Shown here one piece after another: positions 43,801 to 55,067 of a stretch of 64,000 bases of DNA (its first letter is position 1; each line of letters begins with the position of its first letter). Both the position numbers and the translations under genes were made by a program. Source of the stretch: Saposhnikovia divaricata (taxonomy: Eukaryota > Streptophyta > Magnoliopsida > Apiales > Apiaceae); NCBI GenBank assembly GCA_036435485.1, contig CM071596.1:139029001-139093000 (forward strand), given 5' to 3'. The notes under the pieces are model-generated. The model was not told the origin of the DNA, made no database searches, and worked only from the letters and a program-made list of their open reading frames with translations.

Positions 43801-44308
43801 TATTGCTTCTGGTGATGTTCTTCAAGCTGCAATTCCAAGTGGTGGCAGAAATAAGATACAATGGTTGTTACTGTTGGATGTTACTCTGTTATCACTTCGG
43901 ATGGGAATTGTGAGAAGTGTCAGGATTGTTTTCATCATGAAGATTACAACCATCCCAGCAAAAAAGAAGCAGGCCCTCTCAACATATTGTGATGATCAAC
44001 CTTATGTCAAGGTCCAAGTTTTTAAATACAAAAGAACAAGAACAGAAGACAATAATTTGTTTGGCGTGTTTGAACTCCCTGGTACTCCAGTTGTTGTTAA
44101 GAAAATGGTTCTTTCATGGTATTGGAGTGTCGTAGTACAAATCTTTGATCCCGGGGAATCTGGAAGCTATGAACTAAATTATAAATTGAATTCATCCTTG
44201 AGGACAAGGATGATTTTAAGAGGGCGGTATTGTTACGTATTGGGCCAGGAGTGTCGTTGGGCCATGAAAAGAATTAAAACAACACGCAAGTTATCCATCA
44301 ACAACTAG
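40877..44308 (+). CDS. 1143-codon ORF carried by the LTR element, unknown function
   Basis: The frame is open from an ATG inside the primer-site region; the Met at 40913 (MASNVFFDLPF) is a likelier start. Residues about 20-115 are Pro/Tyr-rich (HQYTPPPTPPHVYH). Residues 165-185 could be a short coiled coil (DKFTEIIQKLEEMGK). Residues 250-520 are acidic and probably disordered. Residues 560-1110 look folded, with many Cys and Trp (GCFYWCDWSQLKPC, VQIFDPGESGSYELNY). No zinc knuckle, DSG, DDE or YxDD motif is present. The last 26 codons lie in the 3' LTR. The absence of stops over 3.4 kb argues for recent selection or recent spread. I do not recognise the protein; capture of a host gene, or a highly derived gag, are both possible. 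Confidence 0.75.
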   Translation: MTNGIRANEFSDMASNVFFDLPFQNPNFYHPYQYTPLHQYTPPPTPPHVYHHIQPPEPPYQFYTPPQPLSYYTPPTSYTTPYLPDSSGIPWYSTYQHEIQARPNPYHPPLTCSTSPFITTTQFPFGVIDEQRPELVVSQVFDESPHSPELISNSSSDNYHQMNDKFTEIIQKLEEMGKNLADRSRIFKEMSSKKVSQSSHTLTRVPIVGNLDKSDIIEKTRNVHGKQQLDILAPHMFDERPEKEYVTLDKHSHTTLCTGQIHSDVESKVVETSVKNLKYANRVFDVNSGRNINEGNVIMKSFSDDNDVSISDEGKSEGIVNEVWKEFVDEKGSDCALKDSDNDSEIQREIADSSAGKLDVTERDEGNSSVLALDGVFVVVDSVDFDNKMKQGFEETELKDIEDRQMLKPEFPLALSFLSMMSACDDGGCRSGKVLEVSTLKEVLEEGNMKKSEEENASGEGENLFYKLHEDEYGKDEALLGSWKSESNRDLLDKVIMAFTRRKAPDICCLKEVVEDDDMRKNEENYASEESKNSGDQSREAQYVLPKINGLDDLSYIVSDRILTIFDPGGYKKNVTCVINMRKEISRSTEVRLPGVAIVISSCSSTTVREDIGAEVKKWKERFTRLNCFKGVSAKQGIGRHIADDGCFYWCDWSQLKPCVENFEIMSEQSNSKNSMYDVEATLDERNKVVDLEMPYSCVLQRNGKIAASMVSNQCELGKLIDNLINFEKTEARKNMWELTIMRSWLPLYCHAKGGYVVPLDCYPRDMVCFKDQNGNLVQVSVQCLHKKEWFYASFRSKVQQKGEPGSMNRRSECIFLLIKNGNDGEDIPDAKIIHASQRHIELYTLKHLCIVEIQASDQAALERMYIVLNISQKYVKMLVEMQKPASEGKVGLQGIDLYDFQNVGCMSLEVVKNSVHISTDLDRTFDYGQCHVLNVKMIRIIKASKYSILPQGSAEKKNYFKGKVRYKCINLSWTIASGDVLQAAIPSGGRNKIQWLLLLDVTLLSLRMGIVRSVRIVFIMKITTIPAKKKQALSTYCDDQPYVKVQVFKYKRTRTEDNNLFGVFELPGTPVVVKKMVLSWYWSVVVQIFDPGESGSYELNYKLNSSLRTRMILRGRYCYVLGQECRWAMKRIKTTRKLSINN

Positions 44309-44474
44309 GTGTAGAGCCCAATAGTTAACCTTACTATATATAGTCTTTGCTCTGTATCTTTGCAGATTATCAAATGAGAATGAATGCTTAATTTTATCTT
44401 TTATTTCCCTGCTTTTTACTTTCCTGCATTTTTCTTTATTTTAGTAGCTTAATTCTGAAATCAAACTGTCAACA
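44231..44474 (+). repeat. 3' LTR of the ORF-bearing non-autonomous element
   Basis: 244 bp mate of 40641-40874, with a 10-bp-longer AT/AC-rich patch (AAAACAACACGCAAGTT). It is followed by the target duplication AGAAA. Confidence 0.88.
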
Positions 44475-44479
44475 AGAAA

Positions 44480-45601
44480 TCCACATCACATGTACATCCA
44501 GTTTTTTGTTTCTGTTTACCCATTTTCTTGTCACCGACACCTTTCAGTATGCAAATTCAATAGGATCACGCTGAGTTGCTGACCATTGATTTAAAATTTG
44601 TTAGTTCGTAATGGTATTGTTGGCCTCATCCGTACAATTATAAATCTAGAACCAATATTTTGCCCAATGAGCGATAGTGTTGCTTATGATGCAGGTGGCC
44701 TAAGTCCAAATCCCTGTGATAGCAGAATAGCCGTACAGCAATTAATTAATAGCCAACAATTGATTACTAATATACTAGACATCTCACAACCGTGGAAATT
44801 ATGGTTAAAATTGGCCTATACTCCGAAAAAATATTATTCATGATAAAACAACATATAAATATTCAACATTATTAATAAAAAGCACAGTTTTTCAAATTAA
44901 TTGCTGTAGTTTGTTGCTCAACAAAATTATCACAACCCTATGTATTATGCTATCACAAATCCGTTTACTGGAATACTGAAGGGTGTACATCTAATCAGCT
45001 ACGTGAAGATCTTTCCTATTGCTTAAGCAAACACCTACACAGTTTAAACTCCCAATGAGAAAGAGGTTGAAAGTAAAACTTTACACAAACCTAAGGACAT
45101 GATCATAAAATTTATATTCTAAACAAGAAAAGTTTAAAACAGTACTAAACTGCTATCATGCGAAAAGAGATGAGAAGCATTGGACATTGGTGACAGACTA
45201 CTGAATTTGTCAAAATTGTAAAATATGCAAATATTGCTATCGGAAGATCATACAATATCTTAATACAAATGACTAGCACATACCCCGTTCGATTGCACAA
45301 ATAAAGGTCAAATGGTAGACAACTTCAAATTTGCAGCCGGTGCAGCAAGCCATAACTGCATTTGACATCGCTTGCTCGTCTTAACAAAATAGTGACTCAG
45401 CAGTATATTAGATGGATGATGGTGTACATGGCCCAAGTACACAGCGCAGGAGATCTAAGGGAAAATGACAAATTTTGGGATTAGCAACTCTCATTTAACT
45501 TACAATGTCCGCCAATGATAGAACAAAACCCTACAAAGCTACCGTGCAAGAGGCATTGCAGCAGATAGTTTGATAAATACAGAACTCTCCTGGTGAAAAG
45601 A
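44480..45601. other. Intergenic and probable 3'UTR of the poly(A) polymerase gene
   Basis: No coding exon seen. The part next to 45601 is presumably the 3'UTR of the minus-strand gene. Nothing else was recognised. Confidence 0.5.
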
Positions 45602-48600
45602 TCAACATGTACGACTCAGATCTCCACCATAACCTGCACCACGATTATTGCAACCATTCCTCTCACCACTGTTACGTAAATGTCTCCAACGCTGCTTCTT
45701 AACACTCTTCTCGTTTCTTGAAGTACATTCTTCAAATGTGATCCCCCTTAGATCATCGTTTTCTTTGAACTTCTTACCAAGCTTTTTCACCTTGGAGGAC
45801 TTCCTCTTCTTTCCAGATGACTGCATACTACCATTTTCAGAAACTCCATTTCCTCGGGGAAGTGGTTCTTCTTCTTCATTACCTAATTGCCAATTGAAAG
45901 CTAAACCGTCCAGGTCATTGTATTCTGGTTGCAACTGTTCCCCTGCTCCTGGAAGCAACTTATTAAATGTCACCTCCACATTACAACTTCCTTTTCGGTT
46001 TAATAGTACTGCATCCGGTCTGATTATGGTGCCGAGAATGCTCTTGTTGGGCCTGAGAGCCAAAATGGTCTTTGAGTTCGTCAACGTTGAGAACGCCATC
46101 GCAAAAGCAGATCTTACCTATGTCCAAACATACAAAAATTTCGTATATCAGACTGTTGGACCTGTTTAAATCAAACTATGTTTCGATTACACAGGACATA
46201 TGGGTATGAATGTAAGTGCTTCACTCTAAAATAGAGAGGAATGGTGAAAGTGTTCTCAATCTAGGACACTTTACTTACAGCCAACCCAGGCCATGCAACA
46301 TAAACCATTAATTATAAAGTATGATGAGTAACTGTAATGCTTTGTGATACTTCACTGATTACTAAAGGAAATAACTGTTAACTAAAACGGAGCACACACT
46401 CGACGCAAGGGAAAAACAGCTTTCTATTAAATCAAATTCACTCCAGAAGTATAAAGTATGATGACTACAAGGGTTGCTGAGCATTTGAGAGACCCAGTTC
46501 TCTCCCAACAGAAACAAAAGAGCTCACAAATTTCTAGCTACAACTAACTTATTCTGGTGCATGGACTATTCTACCCTTCTGGCTAAGCCTCACATAGGTC
46601 TTTGTAATCTGCGGTTTATGTATGACAGTAAGAAACAAACTGTCAGGAAATTACTTAATTCCGCCTGTGATGCTCGGACTCTCCGGAAGACCCATACGTA
46701 CCCGTGTCCATAGGACACGACACTGACACGGACTCTAGGATCCGGATCTGATCCTCCATGTGAAAATGGACACTTCATCTCCGACAACCTAACTTAACTT
46801 CGACAACTTATCTCTAAGGAAAAGAGAAGAAGTAGAAGAAACTACCTATTATCATATAGCTTTTTAACTTTTGAAATTGTATCGGTTACACATTTATTTA
46901 TTCATATAGCAAATATAATTTTTAGCTTTTTTTCCAAAAGTTTTTTTGTTATCTTTACATTAAACATAGACATTTATTATATAAAAAATATCATATAAAT
47001 TAAAAACAATAACTGCCGTGTCCAAATCCAAGTGTCGGATCCTTATGAAACATGTCCCCGGGTCTTTGGTTTTGGAGTTCAGAGAATCTGACACTCCGAT
47101 TTGTGTCGGTGTCGGATCCTTCTAAAAGAGTCCGAGCATCATAGAATTCCGCATCTATAAACATCTTTTCCTTAAATGAACCAGAGAAACAGTTCCTTTC
47201 ATATTTTATTCTGAGAAATGCACGATAGTGTCAGAAAAAAACATTTTATAATATATCATTTCAAGAATAATAAGATGGTATCAGAAACTGACCTGGAAAT
47301 AATTGAAGGAGTTCTTCCCTATATCATTCTCTGGTGCCTATCACAAAAGCAGTATCACATGTCAATATTTTGAGTTGTGTCCTTAGCAAGGTTGAGGGTT
47401 TGATACTTTGAGTTGCCCTAGTTCTATATCCATATTCACCATGAAAATTTATAAATCTCAATTTATAAATATTTAAATCTCAATCTGGTCAGGATTTATT
47501 ATAGTTCAAGTAAGCAAATCTCCAATGGAGTGCAAAGGTATCTAAAACCACTGTTTTGGCCAAATAAGAGTAGTATAAAAATTTAACTCAGATAAGAGCT
47601 TCAATGAATAGCAAAGACACAGAAACTTAAAGTTGGCAACCTGTGGATCTTCAATGGAAATGAGAGATGCCCGTCCTTCATTTAAAAACCTGGTGAACAA
47701 ATAATACATAAGCTGAGATCAAATATCAACTGTAGTCACTACTTCTCAAGATAAATAATTATATTCAATCGCTACCGATATGGCACGGCTTAAGCAAATA
47801 ACAAAGAGGAGAAAGATAAAAATATAGTTGCGCATGTAACAGGTCTTTACCCTTTATTACTCTTGAAGAAAAAGACTTCTGCACCATTGCAAGATATACC
47901 AACATCAGAAATGTTCAATTTACGTCCATATATGTCAAAAAAATTCACCTATCTCATGAAAAAAAAAAAAGATTAGCGAACATGCAAAAGTCCAACAAAT
48001 TTATGTTGAATAAAATAATGACTAAAGTCTAGGTACTACACTATGCTGCACGACATGTCATCCATAACATTGTTTAATGATTGGAAAATTTTAGTTTTGA
48101 TTTCAATTAGCAAAATAAATCACAATTTTAAGAGAAAAGTATTAAATGTAACCTTTATTAGAATGATCAATATTCAAGTAGTGGTTTAATTGATTATGAC
48201 TAAACATTTTAGTAGTTTTTCTTTTATACCAACATGGCTAATAAAATAGAAATCTATTTGTAAGAAAAGACTGTTTTTTCATGTTTTTTGTTTTGTATAA
48301 GAATTTAAACTTCCTATTTAAAAAAACAACTATACAGAATATTAACAAACATATTTTCTATAGAGGAATGGCCCCTTCTAGTACAATTGAAGTTAAAATG
48401 CGCAATATAACACACCCCAAAAATATGGCCCTTTAGGACACCAACAAACACAACATGATACTACGTTTTTGTTTCTTAACACCTGCCACCTCATTTTCTT
48501 ATTGGGCTTGCATAACGCAGATTAATACAACATTAATGCAGAAAATGCATGGCGAATTGGCGATGTTGCATTTTATTTTATTTTTTTAAAATAAACCATA

Positions 48601-51600
48601 AATCAAACTTGCTTTTTAAATTTTTTTTTAGTAAAAACACAAAGTAAAGTTGCGTTTTAAGAACCCGAGATAAAGTTAGTTTTTGAGTGTAAATTTCCTG
48701 AATTGTGTTGTTTTGGGCCACTTAATTGATATGTGGGTACTACATTATTATATAAAGAATAGGATACCTAATGAACTAAGGCCTATAAAAAATTGAGTTT
48801 TTACAAATAAACTAAATAAATAACCAGGCAACTAGTATATATGATTAAAGTATAAAAAAAATCTTATTTTCACATTCGTTCCCAATCAAACAAAGTGAAA
48901 AAATAATTTCGGGTCCTATCATGGGGAAAAGTGAGTACTAATCTGAACTAATACCAAAGTTACACGTTATATTTTTATATACAAGGAATTAACACATTCC
49001 TAATTATAACATATAAACAAAATTACTGTATTACATCGGAACCATAAACTTTTAATTATCACCGCCGAACTTAGTCATCCATTCCAGTATTATACCTTAT
49101 ATAAGCCTGCCACATGCAGGCTATACAATTCTTAGGGTGTATGAAATAATTTATTAAATAGGAGGTTTTATTGAGTTCTTAGTTTTACTTTTTTATTTCA
49201 CTGAACAGGGTAGAAACTAGAAAAGTATCAACTATCATAAGAAAAATTATACATGAAAAGTAAACAGAAAATGGTTATTGCAGCACATACCAAAAGGACT
49301 CCCAAATTGTGTTCAGGCGACGCATGGAAATCGTTAACACTCTGTATACAAAGTTAATTAGCAAAAAAATATTAGAAGGCGCATGAGAGTATAACTTCCA
49401 GTAATATCAGACATTTGATAGATACACAAACAGCTTGGGGATTCAGAGAAGGCTTAGTGGCCAAGGCTCATTTCCCATCCACCTTAAATGACAAGGTCAA
49501 GGGTTCCAACCCTTATTCCCCCTCCCATTAGACTCATGAAAACTTTGTAAACCTCCAAACCAATATACAAATACTTTCGGCAGAAAAGAGTAGAGGCTAG
49601 AAAAAATGGAATCCATAAGCATGCACATATAAACATGACAAGTTGGGAGTGAGGGGAAAAGAAGAAATAAGATTATTCTTATATTCTTATGTAAGTTTAG
49701 ATGCAATCAGATATATATATATATATTCAAAATTTTGATTCAATTACCCGCAGCATTGCAATTAGCATGGCAAGAAGAGCGTAAGAGCCAATTCCGCCAG
49801 AATAAACCTGCAAATGGTATTAAGTGTTAATATAGTTAGCTGATCATTATGGACTTCCGGGGGTATGAGAATAAGTAATTGAAAACACACCTCATTTAGC
49901 TCTCTCTGTTGTAGGAAAACTTTTAGAATCAAACATAATGGTCTTAATGGGGGCCACTTGGATATAGCACCCTGAAAGGAAGCACCAAATCAATATATAT
50001 GAACTGCTCAAAATAAATGCAGAGCGGGGCAAGTTCATCATATTTAATACGAAATTACTACAAATTGCAAGCTATTGTCTTAAGCCTATCTTCATGTAAA
50101 AGACAGCACACAGAATAACTATCAAACCAACCTTTATAAATTCAGCAGCTTTTGGTCCATTATGAACATCAAAACTGTTAAGAACAGATAACTCATTAGA
50201 ACTAAAATAGATCTCAGTTTTAACAAATAATTAATAAGATAAGCATCATTCTTAACAAAGGAGCCTACTTGAAGAAATGCAAGTAGATTTAAACCCCCTA
50301 GCGGATGAAACTTGAAGAGCTACTGACATCTTATATTCATTTCCGTGCGAAAAAATTGTGAATACTAATACTTCATATCATATGCAAGTTCTATTTAATG
50401 AAAGGCTAACAATTTCCTTGATGAAAAGGTGCAACAACTTTACAGCATGCATCTGTGTAATCCACATAATAAAATTGGTCGTTAAAAAAAAGATACCATC
50501 AGATCAAATAAAAAAAGAATAATTTGTCACTTTTAAATAATATCTATGACAAAGCTAGTTCAGTATCCCAACTTATTAATAATAATGTTTCATACTTCTT
50601 GCAACTTTCAAAAATATTAGCAGTGACAGATGAAAATCACGAACAATAGATTCTTCGATCTAATGCAAGATATGGACACTATTAACAACAAAAGAGCATT
50701 TCAATTTCAATCAAGATAACGATCATGGAACAAGATTGCATGAATCAAGATGCCTGGCAACTATCCTGACAACATCATCATCACAAAGTAATAGATTATT
50801 TTTTTCAGTAATTTCAATCAGTATGATTATACTGTAGAAAACAAGACCTTATGTCAAAAGATATCCCACTTCGTTTTTCCACAAATTTGATGATAGGCAC
50901 TCGGGCCTTAGCAATTACCTGATAATCATGAAAGGATAAACGTTTACATAAGTAAACACACACATTTACATATCCATCCAAAGTCAATTGTGACTGTATC
51001 ATTTTAAAAATTGCAATACCTGTATCTTCTTTGCCACACCTCGTTGCGACAGGGCTCTGGAGAGGGCCATTAATCCTAACTGAGGACTTCTGATATCTGA
51101 TCCCATAATTACGACCTATATTCAACAAGAAATTAAAGCTTCAAATATTGTAAAAAAAAGGGACAAAGAAAACCTATTAGATAACACAATCAAAAGGACA
51201 ACTTCCCCTTAATCAGGAGACTAAATAGTCAAAGTAAAATAATTGACTGTTTGGCACTAAATACCAAATGGTCACCACCCTAACTGCAGTACTGATGTTA
51301 GAACTAGGCACCCATGAGTTGTACATCCTTACATGTCATTGGATTCATATACAAAGAGAAGACACAAAACTTTCCTATTAAGAAATGAATTAACTAAAAA
51401 AGTGGGGCATCGGACACACAACCAGGGCAAAGAAACTCTCTCAACAAGAGTCGACCCCCAACCCTAGCTAGCCGCCTCAAAAATATTCAGATCTACCCCT
51501 TTATTCATCAATTAAGCCTTCTTCCTTCTCACAAATTCACTTTCGTCTTCCTTTCTCTCATCTAATCACCATAGTTCTTATTTTTCCTTCAATAATCATC

Positions 51601-53720
51601 CTTTTGCGAGGATTGTTGCTGTACCCAATTTTTTGAGTGTTTTGTTTGTCCTCCTTTTGGAGTGGTTGATATGTTTTTGGTATTTTTGGTTTGTTGTTTT
51701 GTTTCTTTGAGAATGATTCAATTAGTGTTTTGTGAATCTAGAAAGCCGGCATCGAGCTGGGTCAGTGGTGGAAATCGCAAAAACTTACCTTTCACAACGG
51801 AAGATTCACAACGGAAGATTGTTCATATTATGAGGGACTACAACTGGAATTAATTGTGTGAAGGTCAATTGTGATGCTACTGGCTTCAGGGATGGTGTAA
51901 GTTTGATTTCTCGGGATGCCATTGTAATCTTTTTTAGTTCAAAGAATATTTCTATTCTATATGTTAAGCGATCTTAAAACAAACCGACTATTTGTTTAGC
52001 TCGTTTATTTGTTTCTCAACCAGGCTGTATTGCCAGTTTGGGGGTTTGTCCCGGCTGAGTCCAGTCTTCTCAATGAAACGGATAATATTTTGTCAAAAAA
52101 AAAGATATGAATAACTAAAAGAGATCAAGGATGCAATAATTACATCAATATCGCTACTAGGAAGATAGAGCCCAGTCTTGAAAGACCCAAAAACTTCTAC
52201 CTGCAAGTAGCAAAATTAGTTACACCCATCATTATATACATATCTTAGAAATTCAGTACTTGGTAAAAAGGAAGCGAGATACGTGTAGAAGAGTGAAACA
52301 CACCTCACAATCGGGCCATATATATTTAACAACATCAAATACAGATTCTACAGCAGCACTACGTGATGCTTCCTCCTCTGGTGTCGGTGACAAAAATTCG
52401 CAAAAATCTAGTATCTCTGAAACACTCACAATTAAGTTCAGCAAATTTAATTGACCATCTTAATTGCAACAGTTTATTTAATTTAAAAACGCAGATGTAG
52501 GGGTAGAATTCTACAATATTCAATTCAGTGAAATATATTCATATTCTCATTCCCACTGCTATTTAAGGCAAAAGACACACCTAAAACACATATCCCTACT
52601 GGGGACCAGGCGAGGCATGACTCTTAGAAACCAACTTGGACACATTTATCTATAGTCCCTCCAAGTCGAAGTATGTCAACTTGGACAAACAATCGAAGAA
52701 AAGAACTGGGTTCATTTAACACTCATGTACAAGATTTGTACGGTTCAACCATTGGTCAGGTCCAAATAAACCAACTTGTTCAGATGACCCATAGCACAAG
52801 GTTGATGTCGGGAGAAGTTTTGAAAATGGTTAAAGTGTATGCATTGACATATTCTAAGGGAGAAACAGTTAGCTCTGTGGAATTTAACTCAAACGAATAA
52901 TGAGAAAAAAAGAGCTGATCAAACTGAAATTTAAAAACCTAGATAAGGAATTTCATCTTCTTTACATGTACACACAATACAAACATAGACATTAATATAT
53001 AGGTTTATTAAAAAGAATTTTGTCGTTTGTCTGCCACATCTAGAGAAATAATAAATCGGGCCAAAATTCAAGTTCCCAATCTGATGATAGTGGTTATGGG
53101 AAATTTTGTTATAGTGAAGGTATGAAGAAGCTTGTTCCTTTGGGTTGCACCGAGGAGGTTGCATTGAAATCGAATTTAAAGGAAATGCACTGTCATGGGG
53201 GTAGATGTTAGGAGGGAATGCTCCCAAAGATCCGATTAGAAACGAATACATTCTAATAGACAATGATGGCAACCATTAGAAAAGAAAAACTCCCCAAATC
53301 TTAGGAACCCTTTGCTTGTGCTTGGGAAGCAAATTGCATACTTAATATACCCAAAACCCACAACACACCATATATAATATAATAGGAAAGGGAAAGGGAA
53401 AGGCAACCTTGATGGAGCTGAAGCATGGGGCTCCTAAAGCGAGAATGGAGACGAAACCAATTCCCCTCAAGCGAAGCACGTTGTGGCTCAACAGGAGTGA
53501 GTGTCTCAATAGGAGGAGGCGAAGCAGCTCTATCATTCACATCCAGAGAAAAGTAATCAACTGTAGATGTGTTTGGTGTGGCCGAGGGAACGATTGAGTC
53601 TAGAGATATTTCATTCCGAAACACAACGTAGCCTTCCGAAGATGACGCCGCCGCCGGTGGTGTTTTACAAACGGAGAGTGGGGTTAGGGTTTCGTATAAG
53701 AACCTGTCGTCGATTCCCAT
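45602..53720 (-). CDS. TRL: TRF4/PAPD5-like non-canonical poly(A) RNA polymerase, 13 exons
   Basis: Exons on the minus strand: 53720-53408, 52416-52304, 52200-52144, 51115-51020, 50918-50848, 50174-50132, 49971-49891, 49807-49748, 49341-49291, 47948-47851, 47689-47641, 47337-47293 and 46117-45602. All have GT-AG borders and sum to 1593 nt (530 aa) in frame. The protein shows EILDFCEFLSPTPEE, then the nucleotidyltransferase signature FGSFKTGLYLPSSDID in exon 3 (catalytic D-x-D), the third-carboxylate region RSGISFDIS, and the PAP-associated part with WPPLRPLCLILKVFLQQREL and YSGGIGSYALL. The C-terminus is Lys-rich (GKKRKSSKVKKLGKK), possibly nuclear-targeting. Yeast Trf4 and plant TRL add short oligo(A) tails that mark nuclear RNAs, including rRNA by-products, for exosome decay. 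The gene looks intact although its introns carry several transposons. Confidence 0.92.
46665..47144. mobile_element. hAT-like MITE in the last intron of the poly(A) polymerase gene
   Basis: Inverted ends CTGTGATGCTCGGACTCT and, from the right, CTATGATGCTCGGACTCT. They are flanked by a perfect 8-bp duplication AATTCCGC (46657-46664, 47145-47152). The interior has repeated GACACGG / GTGTCGG / GGATCCGGATC-type motifs and no ORF. It lies wholly in the intron 46118-47292. Confidence 0.8.
49435..49550 (+). mobile_element. tRNA-derived SINE-like head in an intron
   Basis: A pol III box A-like GGCTTAGTGGCCAAGG (49451-49466) and a box B-like GGTTCCAACCC (49502-49512) are about 40 bp apart, the usual spacing in tRNA-derived SINEs. 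The 3' limit and target duplication were not found, so the right end is nominal. Confidence 0.45.
51400..52108 (+). mobile_element. Internally deleted LINE insertion in an intron
   Basis: Ends TTTTGTC followed by an A-run (52095-52103). Flanks repeat imperfectly: GAATTAACTAAAA at 51387-51399 and GAATAACTAAAA at 52109-52120. The 5' part resembles plant L1 leaders (ACAAGAGTCGACCCCCAACC). Around 51862-51925 a frame reads VNCDATGFRDG..SLISRDA, the start of the RNase H domain found at the end of plant L1 elements. The region between is missing, so it is a short derivative. It lies in intron 3 of the poly(A) polymerase gene, in antisense. Confidence 0.65.
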
Positions 53721-54084
53721 TGATGCCAGGCGCTCGCTAATAATAATGTACTTACTTAATTGTTGCTAGGGTTCTATGCACCTTTTCAACATTAATTTAT
53801 CGTATGCTATTAAACTCCAACCGGGTTGGTTGGGCTTGCTGGGTTGGGCCACTACCATCATTCCAACCCATAACGTTAGGACCATCCAACCTTTTTCTTC
53901 TTTTTTTTTATAAATAAAAAATATAGAAAGGACGAATTTTAAATTAGAATTTTATTTTATAAATTAATATATTATTATGATTAATCAACAATTGTTATAT
54001 ATTCGTTCCGTTGCAGCACATAATATATTTCATTCTACTGCTGAACAATAAATATATTTTGTGAAGTATTAGATGTGAGTGATA
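53721..54084 (-). promoter_or_regulatory. Upstream region of the poly(A) polymerase gene
   Basis: The 360 bp between the start codon and the MITE at 54095 should hold the leader and core promoter. I see no unambiguous TATA box at a standard distance. A GGGTTGGTTGGGCTTGCTGG patch lies at 53823-53842. The assignment is by position only. Confidence 0.4.
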
Positions 54085-54094
54085 TATATACATA

Positions 54095-54611
54095 GGGGCT
54101 ACTCCAATACAAACCTCCTTAAAATACAAACCTACAAATCAAGCATAATCTAATATTTCAAACTAATCTAATGACCAAACTAGGGGTACCCCAATACAAA
54201 AAACATTTAAAATACTTGGCTCTATCCAACAAAAAAAAAATCACTATTCACGTGATGACGTGGTAGTGGATTTCACTGGTTAAAGGTGCTTCGCACTTTC
54301 TTGTACGGCGCTTCGCACCTTTATCATTCTAAAGTTGTAAGGAATGGCAATCAATGATAAAGGTAATAGACGATTGACGGGTGTGTCGAGAGCCTTCGAC
54401 CCTCATGACTACCTAACTCATCCGTTTACTGTGTTAAATGCTTCGCATTTCCACGACAAGATTTTTTTTTTTTTTTGGATAGAACCAATTATTTTAAGCA
54501 TTTTTTGTGACGGTACCCTTGGCGGGAACCTTAGAATAGATGAAATATAATTAATTTAGTGTTGGTTTGTAGGTTTGTATTTTAAAAGTGGTTTGTATTT
54601 GAGCACTTGCC
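54095..54611. mobile_element. Mutator-like MITE with a second foldback element inside
   Basis: The left end GGGGCTACTCCAATACAAAC and the right end (reverse complement GGCAAGTGCTCAAATACAAA) continue as inverted repeats through AAAATACAAACCTACAAA. The flanking direct repeat TATATACATA is at 54085-54094 and 54612-54621 (9-10 bp, fitting Mutator-like elements). No transposase is present. A nested pair of inverted repeats occupies about 54183-54530. Confidence 0.75.
54183..54530. mobile_element. Nested foldback element
   Basis: GGGGTACCCCAATACAAAAA near the left and TTTTTTGTGACGGTACCCTT near the right form diverged inverted repeats. Their inner parts are GGCTCTATCC and GGATAGAACC. The family resembles 55147-55354. 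Precise termini are unclear. Confidence 0.5.
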
Positions 54612-54621
54612 TATATACATA

Positions 54622-55021
54622 TATAGATTTAAGTTCTACAGAGACCAGAATTTTGGTGGAGATCGGAGACCATATATCAGTCAAAACATTGTAAAAACTT
54701 ATTCATTGAAAATCCTGTTTTATGAAAATCACTATTACATTTATTTCATTGAAAATCTTGAAAATCATATATGTTTTACAAGAAAATTTCATTAAAAATC
54801 TTGAAACTCATGTATGTTATGCATACAAAATATTGCAGAACGTATTATTCTCCACAACATATTCTGCATGCAAATCATATATGATTTTTAAGATTTTGAA
54901 TGAAATAATAATGTTCATTAAACATTCTTTGCTAATATATATGTTTTGCAATGTTTTGAGTGCATAAGGTATATGGTTTCCACGGTCTCCATTTAAATGT
55001 TGGCCTCCATAGAACTTAACT

Positions 55022-55067
<46 letters not shown>

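Larger units (their letters stand above)
40641..44474 (+). mobile_element. Non-autonomous LTR element with one large ORF of unknown type
   Basis: LTRs at 40641-40874 and 44231-44474 start TGTTACGTATTGGGCC and end near TGTCAACA. The target duplication AGAAA is perfect (40636-40640, 44475-44479). The primer site is TGGTATCAGAGC (40885-40896) and the polypurine tract is AAGAGGGCGGTAT (44218-44230). The 3.4-kb interior is almost wholly one open frame, with no gag, protease, integrase, RT or RNase H motif. It must rely on another element. The LTRs differ by a 10-bp indel and a few substitutions. Confidence 0.92.

Noticed and set aside
45648..46169. 173-codon plus-strand ORF
   Set aside because: Antisense shadow of the last exon of the poly(A) polymerase gene.
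52673..52900. 75-codon plus-strand ORF in intron 1 of the poly(A) polymerase gene
   Set aside because: Lies in an intron opposite to the gene; no domain or conservation visible.
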